Assembly: GCA_910577665.1 (NCBI GenBank)
Contig: CAJTOJ010000011.1
Coordinates: 35,993 to 99,992, forward strand
Reading direction: 5' to 3'
Source of the DNA: an uncultured Acetatifactor sp.
GTDB taxonomy: Bacteria; Bacillota; Clostridia; Lachnospirales; Lachnospiraceae
Length of the DNA: 64,000 nt
The notes under the pieces were generated by a model that was not told the DNA's origin, ran no database searches, and was given only the letters and a program-made list of their open reading frames with translations. Made by a program: the position numbers and the translations under genes. Shown piece by piece: positions 34,188 to 42,337 of the stretch. How positions within the stretch are numbered: the stretch's first letter is position 1; every line of letters starts with the position of its first letter.

Positions 34188-37100
34188 TCGCAAAAGAGAG
34201 AAATGATATGACCGAGCCCGCAGTGCCGCGTCTGGTGCCTGCACCTGCATGGTGCAAGGAGATTCTGGAACCTGTCCTGTGTCTGGACGGAGAATGGGAA
34301 GTGGAAGACCTGAAGACCAGACGCAGGTGCAGGATACAGGTGCCCTATGATATGGGAATCCTGCGAAGACAGGGATTTTCTGGTCATTATGCCTGCTACA
34401 GGGATATTCTATTGCCCCGGTTGCCTGCAGGCAGCCGTGTGGTGTTGCAGTTCCAGGGAGTCAATGGCTTTGCAGATGTATATGTGCAGGATACCCATGT
34501 GGCTTCCCACCAGAATGCATTCCTGACCTGGAATGTGGACATCACCGGGCAGGTGGCAGGCAAAGAGCAGGTGCAGCTGAAGGTGGTGGTGGATGAGGCG
34601 GCAGACCAGGTCAGCTGCTTCAACCACGGGGGAATCCTGCACAGTGTGTGGCTGTATGTGCTGCCTGGGGCTTATGTGAATGCCCTGTATCTGTCCCCCT
34701 TGTTTACCGAGGATATGGACCGCTGCAGGCTGCGGGTGGATCTGGATGTGGCAGGGGGACGAAATCCGGCAGCAGGCCATACGCTGTCAGCAGCTGCCGG
34801 GAAGGAAGCGGACCCTGGGAAAGCCGGGGAGCCGGAAGGACGGGCAGATCTGTCTGACATGTGGGTGAACTTACGCCTGTATGATCCGAAGGGGCAGCTT
34901 GTGGCCCTGGAACATATGAACCTGGAACACAGAATGATCCCGGAACCGGTTTTCTGCGAAAGCAATGGAGCCAGGGAAGCCGGACAGGGGTATTTTACCA
35001 CCTGTCTGGCGGTGGAAGAGCCCATCCTGTGGGATGCAGAGCACCCTTATTTATACCGTCTGGAGGTGGAACTGTACTGTGGGGAAGAGAAGCTGGAGAC
35101 CTTGGAGAGGCGCACAGGTCTTAGGAAGCTGGAACGCAGGGGCAACCGTCTTTTGGTGAATGGAAGGGAGGTGAAACTGCGGGGAGCCTGCAGGCATGAG
35201 ATCAGTCCCAGGTCTGGCAGGGCTCTTACCAGGGAGCTGATCCGGAAGGATGTGGAACTGTTCAAGGAGGCCAACTGCAATTACATCCGGACTTCCCACT
35301 ATCCGCCCAGCGAGTATTTCCTGGAACTATGTGATGAGCAGGGTATCTATGTGGAGGATGAGCTGGCTCTGGCTTTTGTGGCTAAGACCACCATCTATTC
35401 CCAGAGGGATCCGGAACAGACAGAGCGTTTCCTGTCTCATTTCACGGAGCTGCTGGCCAGGGATTACAATCATCCTGCCGTGATCATCTGGTCCCTGGCA
35501 AATGAGTCCTTCGGGGGATACAATTTTGACCTGCTAAACCGGTATATCCACAGGAAGGATCCCACCAGGATGACCAAGTTCAGCTACCCCATGACCATCC
35601 AGGAGGAGTCAGAGATGCCGGATATCTGGAGTATCCATTATTCAGAGTATGACACGGATCTGGCGAAAAAGCGCGACAATGTCAGCGTGGGCCATGCACC
35701 GGGACGGGATATGCCGGTGCTCCACGATGAGTATATCCATGTATGCTGTTACAACAGGGAGGAACTGCGGCGGGATCCGGCCCTGCGCACTTTCTGGGGA
35801 GAGAGCGTCCGTATCTTCTGGGACAGGATCTGGAATACGGAAGGCGCCCTGGGCGGTGCCATCTGGGCCGGTATTGATGAGACCGACATCTATGACGGCG
35901 GCGATACCCAGCTGGAATGGGGAATCATTGATGTGTGGCGCAGGAGGAAGCCGGAATTCTACATGACCAGAAAAGCATATTCCCCCTTGAAAATCCTGCA
36001 CAGTGAACTCATAATGGAAGAGAAGAAGGCGCTGCTTGTGGTGGAGAACCGTTTCTGCCATACGGATCTGAGTGAGGTGTGTGTGGAATGGAAATGGGGC
36101 GGTGAAAGCGGCAGGAGATATCTGCCCAAGGCCGTTCCCGGCAAGGCGGTGAAAGCAGTGTTTTCCCTGGAAGGAGAGAAGACAGAGGGCAATAGACCGG
36201 GGGAGAGAACGGCTGACCGGGAACCGGAAGAAGGACTGTGGCTGGAATTCCTGGATGCAAATGGTCATAAGGTGGATGAACTTCTGGTGGAAGAGCGGGC
36301 AGTACACCAGGGAATGGAAGCAGGAAGCCTTGAAAAAGACGGTGATGAAAACCGGATGCCAGCCCTGGTCATCACAGAGAAAGAGCAGGAGGTGATCCTG
36401 GAAGGGATGGCTGTTCTGGAAAGGACTGCTTTCCGGTTTGTATTTGACAGGCAAAGAGGACTGCTGAAAGGTCTGTGGGTGAGGGAGGAAGGCCCTCTGG
36501 CACAGGGCGGGGAAGGAGCAGAATCCGTTTTCGGGAAGAGCGCAGGTGTAGCGGCGCCAGAACCTGAGGGCTGGCAGCGCCTGCTGATGGGCGGACCTGT
36601 TTTGAACGTGCCCTATCTGAAGCTGGGGGAGTGGTATCTGGAGGATTTCCAGGTAAATGAGACAGACACGGGGGCACAAGTCACCATAAAAGGCGGCTAC
36701 CAGGCTACCCTGGAGGTCACTTTTACGCTCACCATCAGCGGCAATGGTGTGTTTACCACCAGCTACATCTTGGGAAGCCTGAAGAAACACCTGCCCAAGG
36801 CGTTGAAACTGCGGGTGGGGGTGGATGGCGGCGGTCTGGATGAGCTGGGAGTGGCCTATCTGGCAGATCCGGGGATGGATACCCTGGCTTTTGAGAGAAG
36901 CTTTGACCCTGACAGGGAATGGGGATATGCCTGGTATCCACAAGATCATATTTCCAGGAGAAAGGGCATTGCCCACCGGTTCACCTGTCAGAATGTCTGG
37001 GGCCAGGAGCCGGTGACCGCATGGGGCCAGGATATGCGGGACGATATCCTGTATGGACGCTATGATGCCATGTACAGTGGAAGCAATGACTTCCGGTCTA

Positions 37101-37873
37101 CGAAAGAAGATGTGTCCAGGGCAGGTCTGTATGCCGGATGGGGCAGGGGGACGATTCTGGTGCTGGGGCAGGAGGCGGCTGGTATTGCGGACAGCCAGGA
37201 TGGGGATATGCGGATTCCGGTTTCCCCGGCCCATGTACGTCTGGAGGTGGTGGATCCGGAGGAATGGAAGATCAAGGACAGCGATGGCAGGATCCGCTAC
37301 ACAGGAACCTGGTACCAGGTGGAGGACAAGAAGGAGAGCGACCACGGCACAGAGATGTGGAGCCGGGAGAAAGGAGCCAGGGCGGAATGCACGTTCACGG
37401 GCACTGGCATTGTCTGGTACGGACCACAGGATACCACCTATGGTATGGCCAATGTGTATGTGGACGGTGAGCTGGCAGCAGAGCGACTGAGCCAGCGGGT
37501 ACCAGGGGTGGATTTTCCTTGTTCCAGCGCAGGCTATGACAAGAAGTACCACCTGCCTATCTTTTCCATAGAAGGGCTGGACTACGGGGAACATACCCTG
37601 GCCATTGAAGTGTGCGGGGAGAAGGCGGAGGATGCCTCAGACTGTTATATTGTCATTGACTACCTCCGTGTGCTCACGGGAGAGAGGACCGAACCAGTGA
37701 GGCTCAATGTCAACCAGGCCTTTGCCTATCCCCACATATCCTGGGGAAATTACCGAAAGCCGCCCATCCTGATAGAGGAAGGCACCTGTGGGAAAGTGGT
37801 GATGCAGGCGCTGTGTAGGATGGGAAGTGAAAACAGGCAGGCATCTGACAACCAGGGATCACAGGGGAAATGA
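34184..37873 (+). CDS. Large GH2 beta-glycosidase
   Basis: 1229 residues: N-terminal jelly roll (about 20-170), immunoglobulin-like domains, a TIM barrel, and C-terminal beta domains including a 1100-1220 jelly roll (FTGTGIVWYGPQDTTYGMAN). The acid/base Glu441 is in IIWSLANESFGG and the nucleophile Glu516 in VLHDEYIHVC; both are intact. A retaining exo-beta-glycosidase (galactose, glucuronic acid or mannose-like sugars) is expected, and at this size it is longer than most beta-galactosidases. Its ATG overlaps the stop of the pseudoenzyme (ATGA), a classical coupling signal. No signal peptide. Confidence 0.92.
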   Translation: MIAKERNDMTEPAVPRLVPAPAWCKEILEPVLCLDGEWEVEDLKTRRRCRIQVPYDMGILRRQGFSGHYACYRDILLPRLPAGSRVVLQFQGVNGFADVYVQDTHVASHQNAFLTWNVDITGQVAGKEQVQLKVVVDEAADQVSCFNHGGILHSVWLYVLPGAYVNALYLSPLFTEDMDRCRLRVDLDVAGGRNPAAGHTLSAAAGKEADPGKAGEPEGRADLSDMWVNLRLYDPKGQLVALEHMNLEHRMIPEPVFCESNGAREAGQGYFTTCLAVEEPILWDAEHPYLYRLEVELYCGEEKLETLERRTGLRKLERRGNRLLVNGREVKLRGACRHEISPRSGRALTRELIRKDVELFKEANCNYIRTSHYPPSEYFLELCDEQGIYVEDELALAFVAKTTIYSQRDPEQTERFLSHFTELLARDYNHPAVIIWSLANESFGGYNFDLLNRYIHRKDPTRMTKFSYPMTIQEESEMPDIWSIHYSEYDTDLAKKRDNVSVGHAPGRDMPVLHDEYIHVCCYNREELRRDPALRTFWGESVRIFWDRIWNTEGALGGAIWAGIDETDIYDGGDTQLEWGIIDVWRRRKPEFYMTRKAYSPLKILHSELIMEEKKALLVVENRFCHTDLSEVCVEWKWGGESGRRYLPKAVPGKAVKAVFSLEGEKTEGNRPGERTADREPEEGLWLEFLDANGHKVDELLVEERAVHQGMEAGSLEKDGDENRMPALVITEKEQEVILEGMAVLERTAFRFVFDRQRGLLKGLWVREEGPLAQGGEGAESVFGKSAGVAAPEPEGWQRLLMGGPVLNVPYLKLGEWYLEDFQVNETDTGAQVTIKGGYQATLEVTFTLTISGNGVFTTSYILGSLKKHLPKALKLRVGVDGGGLDELGVAYLADPGMDTLAFERSFDPDREWGYAWYPQDHISRRKGIAHRFTCQNVWGQEPVTAWGQDMRDDILYGRYDAMYSGSNDFRSTKEDVSRAGLYAGWGRGTILVLGQEAAGIADSQDGDMRIPVSPAHVRLEVVDPEEWKIKDSDGRIRYTGTWYQVEDKKESDHGTEMWSREKGARAECTFTGTGIVWYGPQDTTYGMANVYVDGELAAERLSQRVPGVDFPCSSAGYDKKYHLPIFSIEGLDYGEHTLAIEVCGEKAEDASDCYIVIDYLRVLTGERTEPVRLNVNQAFAYPHISWGNYRKPPILIEEGTCGKVVMQALCRMGSENRQASDNQGSQGK

Positions 37874-37900
37874 CAGGCATATGCCGGAAAGGAAATGCAC

Positions 37901-38932
37901 ATGATTGCAAGAGACGATGAGAGAATCCGGAAATACCTGACCCCATACCGCTATCCGGAGTCTGTATTACACGGTTCCGGTGTGGAAGGGGCCTTTGATG
38001 AGAAGGCGGTGGACATTCCCTTTGTGTTCTGGCACAATGGGAAGTTCCATATGCTGTATACAGGATTCGATGGCACAGGATACCAGTCTGCCCTGGCGGT
38101 CAGTGAGGATCTGCTCCACTGGACCCACAAGGGAATCATTCTGAAACGGCACATGGATTCCGGCCGTTGGGACCGGGTGGGCGGATCCGCTACCTGGATG
38201 ATCAAGGAAAGTGACCGGCTGGAGGATCTGCCCAGACTGAAAAAAGTGGATGGAAAATACTGGCTGGTGTACCATTCCTATCCCAGTACCGGCTATGAAA
38301 GCGGACCTGCCGAGATCGGCATGGCCTGGACCGAGGATGAGGAACTGCTGGACTGGCATTTCCCGGACAAGCCTGATTTCTCCTGGCGGGACGGGGCAGA
38401 GTGGGAGGCAGGGGGACTCTACAAAGCCTGTATCATCCGGCATGAGGACACCTGGTATATGTTCTACAATGCCAAGGACAGCAAGGAGCGTTGGACGGAA
38501 CAGACCGGGGTGGCCACTTCCCGGGATCTCAGGCACTGGACCAGGCATCCGGGCAATCCGGTGCTTCGGGTGAACAGGGAATCCTGGGACAAATGGTTTG
38601 TGTCAGACCCTTATATTGTGCGGGACGGAGATCTGTGGCTGAATTTCTATTTCGGATACGGAAAGCTGTATGAGGATGGGCACACCCACGCCCAGGAAGG
38701 GCTGGCCCTCTCCAGGGATCTGGTCTTATGGGAAAAAGTGGAGGAACCCATTATTCGTTACGGGGAACCGGGAAGCATTGACAGCGGACATGCCCACAAG
38801 GCTTCCATCCTGTATTACCAGGGAACCCTGTACCACTTCTACTGCGGTACCTGTCCCTGGAGGGAAGGCCTTCCCACCAACGTCTCCGGGGAGTACAGGG
38901 GGATCTGCCTGGCCACCAGCAGGCCGCTGTGA
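37901..38932 (+). CDS. GH43/GH32-type five-bladed beta-propeller glycosidase
   Basis: 343 residues built of repeated propeller blades: FVFWHNGKFHMLYTGFDG, LALSRDLVLWEK, KYWLVYHSYPS, TWYMFYNAKDS and YIVRDGDLWLNFYFGYG. The blade pattern with Tyr-Thr-Gly and Leu-x-x-Trp is that of the GH32/43/68/117/130 superfamily. Candidate acidic residues are Asp in VDIPFVFW, Glu in EAGGLYKACI and Asp in VSDPYIVRDG, but the family within the superfamily cannot be fixed. ATG 37901 follows AAAGGA at seven bases. No signal peptide; 27 bp after the GH2 gene. Confidence 0.72.
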   Translation: MIARDDERIRKYLTPYRYPESVLHGSGVEGAFDEKAVDIPFVFWHNGKFHMLYTGFDGTGYQSALAVSEDLLHWTHKGIILKRHMDSGRWDRVGGSATWMIKESDRLEDLPRLKKVDGKYWLVYHSYPSTGYESGPAEIGMAWTEDEELLDWHFPDKPDFSWRDGAEWEAGGLYKACIIRHEDTWYMFYNAKDSKERWTEQTGVATSRDLRHWTRHPGNPVLRVNRESWDKWFVSDPYIVRDGDLWLNFYFGYGKLYEDGHTHAQEGLALSRDLVLWEKVEEPIIRYGEPGSIDSGHAHKASILYYQGTLYHFYCGTCPWREGLPTNVSGEYRGICLATSRPL

Positions 38933-39043
38933 TAGAATTTGTCAGCAGTACAGACATGCCTGGAAGCGGGAAGGAAACTGAGGATTTTGGAGAGAAGCAG
39001 AGGGAAATGCTGACTGGTATGCGCGCAAAAGGAGTATAGGGAT

Positions 39044-40240
39044 ATGAAGAAGATCAATGTGGCAATTGTGGGGCTGTCTTTCGGGGGTTCTTTTGTGCCC
39101 ATCTACAGGGATCATCCGGATGTAGGAAAGGTGGGGCTGTGTGACCTGGATTCCGGGCTGATGAACCGTTTTGGGGAACTTTATGGTATCCGGGATCACT
39201 ACGGATCCCTGGAAGAGGTTCTGGCGGACGATACCATGGATGCGGTTCATCTGGTGACGCCGATTCCCCAGCATGCCCGGCAGATTATCCAGGTGCTGCG
39301 CTCAGGCAGGGACTGTGCCTGTACAGTGCCCATGGCAGTTTCCCATGAGGAGGTACGACAGATCATGGATGCCATCCGGGAGAGCGGACGGAAATTCATG
39401 CTGATGGAGACTACCCTGTACACGTATCAGATGTTTTATGTCCGGCAGATGCTGGAGAAGGGTGAGATGGGGAAGATTCAGTTTATGAGGGGCTGCCATT
39501 ACCAGGATATGAGCGGCTGGCCGTCCTACTGGGAGGGCCTTCCTCCTTTCTGGTATGGTACCCACGCCCTGAGTCCGTTGCTGGCGCTGTCCGGCGGTCG
39601 CGTGGAGAGGGTGTTTGCCTATGGGTCAGGCACCATGAGCCGGGAACTGACAGAGAAATACGGGAATCCCTATCCGGTAGAAACAGCTCTTTTGGAATTT
39701 ACAGGGGGACTGAAGGGAGAAGTGACCAGAAGTCTGTTTGAGACAGCCCATGTATATAAAGAAGGGTTCTGTGTCTATGGTAGCAAAAAGAGCTTTGAAT
39801 GGGGATTTTATGACGGATCAAAGCCCTATGTGACTACACTGGAGGAGCTTGCAGACATTGAACTGAATCCTGATATGAAAGGGGTCAGGGGGCGCGCCAC
39901 ACCCTCCGGGGAAGTGGAAGTTCCCAATTATTATCTGGATCTTCCGGAGGAGATCAGAAAGTATACGGTGGGGAAGAATTATGATGCCACCAATCCCCAG
40001 AACTCTCTGAAGAAGGGGGCAGGTGCGGGGCATCATGGCTCCCATCCCCATCTGGTGAATGAATTTGTGCGAGCCATCGTGGAGAACAGGGAGCCTGCCA
40101 TCGGCAGAAAGCTGGCCTGCGAGATCACAGAGACCTGCCTGTGTATTCATGATTCCGCCATGGCTGGCGGGGTATGTATGGAGGTCCGGGAAAGCTTTGG
40201 CTCCCAGGGGAGTGGTATAAAGAGTAAGGAGAAAATCTAG
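39044..40240 (+). CDS. Atypical Gfo/Idh/MocA-family protein
   Basis: 398 residues with a Rossmann start (VAIVGLSFGGSF, CDLD) and the MocA-type C-terminal domain. The motif that normally reads E-K-P is CTVPMA, with Val95 in place of the catalytic lysine, and the HxxD site reads GTHALSPLL, with His174 but Ser177 for Asp. NAD(P) binding looks possible, but ordinary dehydrogenase chemistry is doubtful; members of this subgroup may be epimerases, lyases or NAD-dependent glycosidases such as GH109. AAAGGAG lies ten bases before ATG 39044. It is one base from the GH42 gene, so coupled translation and a linked role are likely. Confidence 0.83.
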   Translation: MKKINVAIVGLSFGGSFVPIYRDHPDVGKVGLCDLDSGLMNRFGELYGIRDHYGSLEEVLADDTMDAVHLVTPIPQHARQIIQVLRSGRDCACTVPMAVSHEEVRQIMDAIRESGRKFMLMETTLYTYQMFYVRQMLEKGEMGKIQFMRGCHYQDMSGWPSYWEGLPPFWYGTHALSPLLALSGGRVERVFAYGSGTMSRELTEKYGNPYPVETALLEFTGGLKGEVTRSLFETAHVYKEGFCVYGSKKSFEWGFYDGSKPYVTTLEELADIELNPDMKGVRGRATPSGEVEVPNYYLDLPEEIRKYTVGKNYDATNPQNSLKKGAGAGHHGSHPHLVNEFVRAIVENREPAIGRKLACEITETCLCIHDSAMAGGVCMEVRESFGSQGSGIKSKEKI

Positions 40241-40241
40241 G

Positions 40242-42260
40242 ATGAAAAAAGCGGACAGGATTTATTATGGAGGAGACTACAATCCCGACCAGTGGGATGA
40301 CCAGACCATAGAGGAGGACATGCGGTTGTTCAAAAAGGCGGGCATTAACCTGCTGACCCTGCCGGTGTTCTCCTGGGCGAAACTGGAGCCGGAGGAGGGG
40401 GTCTACGATTTCGACTGGCTGGACAGGATTCTGGACAAAATCTGGGAGAACGGTATCCATGTATGTCTGGCCACGCCCACCACGGCCCAGCCCGCCTGGC
40501 TGTCCACCCGGTACCCGGAGGTGCTGCCGGTGGATATTGCAGGGAGAAAGAGAACCCACGGTATGCGGGTGTTTTTCTGCGTGAACAGCTTAAAATACCG
40601 GGAGCGGGCAGCAGCCATTGCGGAGGAGATGGCCAAGCGCTATGCCCACCATCCGGCTCTGGCCATGTGGCATGTGTCCAACGAATACGGCACCTACTGT
40701 TACTGTCCCACCTGCCAGGCGAAATTCCGGCAGTGGCTGAAAAGGCGCTATGGCACGGTAGAGGAACTGAATAAAAGGTGGCACACCACTTTCTGGGGTA
40801 GGATCCTCACGGACTTTGAGGAAGTGACCCTGCCCACGGAGCTGAATGATGACTACCGGTTCAATCCCATCATCCAGCTGGACTACATGCGTTTTGTGAC
40901 AGACTCCACAGCAGGGTGTTTTCTCAATGAATACCAGGTATTGAAAAAATACAATCCGGAGATACCTATCCAGACCAATATGTCCGGCTATATTAAGAAA
41001 CTAGATCAGTTTACCATGACGAAGAACCTGGATGTGGTGGGCTGGGACAATTATCCCTGGCCGGATGATCCGCCTTATTTTGTAGCTATGAAGCACGATA
41101 TCATGCGGGGGCTGAAGAGCGGCGCCTCTTATATTCTCACGGAACAGTCCCCAAACCAGCAGAACTGGCAGCCATACAATCTGCTGAAACGGCCTGGGGA
41201 AGTGCGGCGGTTGTCCTACCAGGCCATGGCCCACGGCGCGGATACCTGCCTTTTCTTCCAGATGCGTCAGTCCATTGCCGGGCAGGAAAAATTCCACGGG
41301 GCCATCATCAGCCATTCCGGCAGGGAGGACACCAGGGTATTTAGGGAGTCTGCAAAGCTGGGGGCAGAGCTTGCGAAGATCGGGGATGCATTCCTGGAGG
41401 GACGCACCCCGGCTAAAGTGGGAATCCTCTTCGACTGGAACAACTGGTGGGCGCTGGAGCTGGCCAGCGGACCCAGCAAGGATATGGACTACTTAAAGAC
41501 AGTGTCTCTGTACTATGAGACTTTGTTCCGACAGAACATCGGGGTGGACATCCTGCCCTATGATGCCGACCTTACAGGATATGAGATGATCGTGGCGCCC
41601 TTGTTCTATATGATGAAGGGGGATGTGGCAGATCGGGTCCAGGTATTCGTGGAAAAAGGCGGCATTCTGGTGACCACTGTGATGTCCGGCCTGGCAGATG
41701 AGAATGACCGTTGTATCTACGGGGCCTACCCCGGCCCTTTGAAGGAAATGCTGGGGATCTGGGTGGAGGAGACGGATGCCCTGCGCCCTTATGAGAAGAA
41801 CACCCTGCGGATAACAGAAGAAGGTTTCCTGTCCAGGGACACCTACGACTGCGGTTTCCTCTGCGACTTGATCCACCCGGAAGGGGGTGCGGAAGTGCTT
41901 GCCACTTACGGGGAGGATTTCTATGCAGGTATGCCTGCTGTCACCAGGCACAGGTTCGGCGCGGGATGGGCATATTATATCGGCACCCAGCCCGAGCAGG
42001 CCTTCCTGGAGGAGCTGATAGAGAAGATCTGTGCCGGGGCAGACCTTTTGCCTTTGTATCCGGCAGATCCCGGAGTGGAACTGACTCACAGGGTGTCACC
42101 CAGGGCCAGGGTGGTATTTGCCGTCAACCACAACAAGAACGATGCAGTGGTTGACTTTGGCCAGGAGAAGCTGACAGACCTGATCACAGACAGGGAACTG
42201 ACCGGCAAAGTGACAATAGGGGCCGGAGATGTGCTTGTGCTGACAGTTCAAGGCAGATAA
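40242..42260 (+). CDS. GH42 beta-galactosidase
   Basis: 672 residues, the normal GH42 length. Acid/base Glu148 in MWHVSNEYGTYC, nucleophile Glu301 in ILTEQSPNQQNW, and the zinc cysteines Cys113, Cys153, Cys155 and Cys158 (CYCPTC) match characterised GH42 enzymes. A TIM barrel (1-385), a Rossmann-like trimerisation domain (about 395-600) and a small beta domain are visible. It removes terminal beta-galactose from small oligosaccharides in the cytoplasm. AAGGAG lies inside the end of the upstream gene and ATG starts one base after its stop. Confidence 0.95.
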   Translation: MKKADRIYYGGDYNPDQWDDQTIEEDMRLFKKAGINLLTLPVFSWAKLEPEEGVYDFDWLDRILDKIWENGIHVCLATPTTAQPAWLSTRYPEVLPVDIAGRKRTHGMRVFFCVNSLKYRERAAAIAEEMAKRYAHHPALAMWHVSNEYGTYCYCPTCQAKFRQWLKRRYGTVEELNKRWHTTFWGRILTDFEEVTLPTELNDDYRFNPIIQLDYMRFVTDSTAGCFLNEYQVLKKYNPEIPIQTNMSGYIKKLDQFTMTKNLDVVGWDNYPWPDDPPYFVAMKHDIMRGLKSGASYILTEQSPNQQNWQPYNLLKRPGEVRRLSYQAMAHGADTCLFFQMRQSIAGQEKFHGAIISHSGREDTRVFRESAKLGAELAKIGDAFLEGRTPAKVGILFDWNNWWALELASGPSKDMDYLKTVSLYYETLFRQNIGVDILPYDADLTGYEMIVAPLFYMMKGDVADRVQVFVEKGGILVTTVMSGLADENDRCIYGAYPGPLKEMLGIWVEETDALRPYEKNTLRITEEGFLSRDTYDCGFLCDLIHPEGGAEVLATYGEDFYAGMPAVTRHRFGAGWAYYIGTQPEQAFLEELIEKICAGADLLPLYPADPGVELTHRVSPRARVVFAVNHNKNDAVVDFGQEKLTDLITDRELTGKVTIGAGDVLVLTVQGR

Positions 42261-42337
42261 GAAGGAAAAAGGGAAACGGAAAAAGCACCAGAAAAGGAAC
42301 TGACAGATGCCTGCATGACGGGCACGGGGGTGTATAA

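Noticed and set aside
35642..37594. A 650-codon open frame on the minus strand
   Set aside because: It lies entirely within the GH2 gene of the plus strand, has no ribosome site or recognisable domain, and is a by-product of codon bias in GC-rich coding sequence. The same holds for long antisense frames at 3367-4932, 10256-11668, 26420-27844 and 28427-29977.
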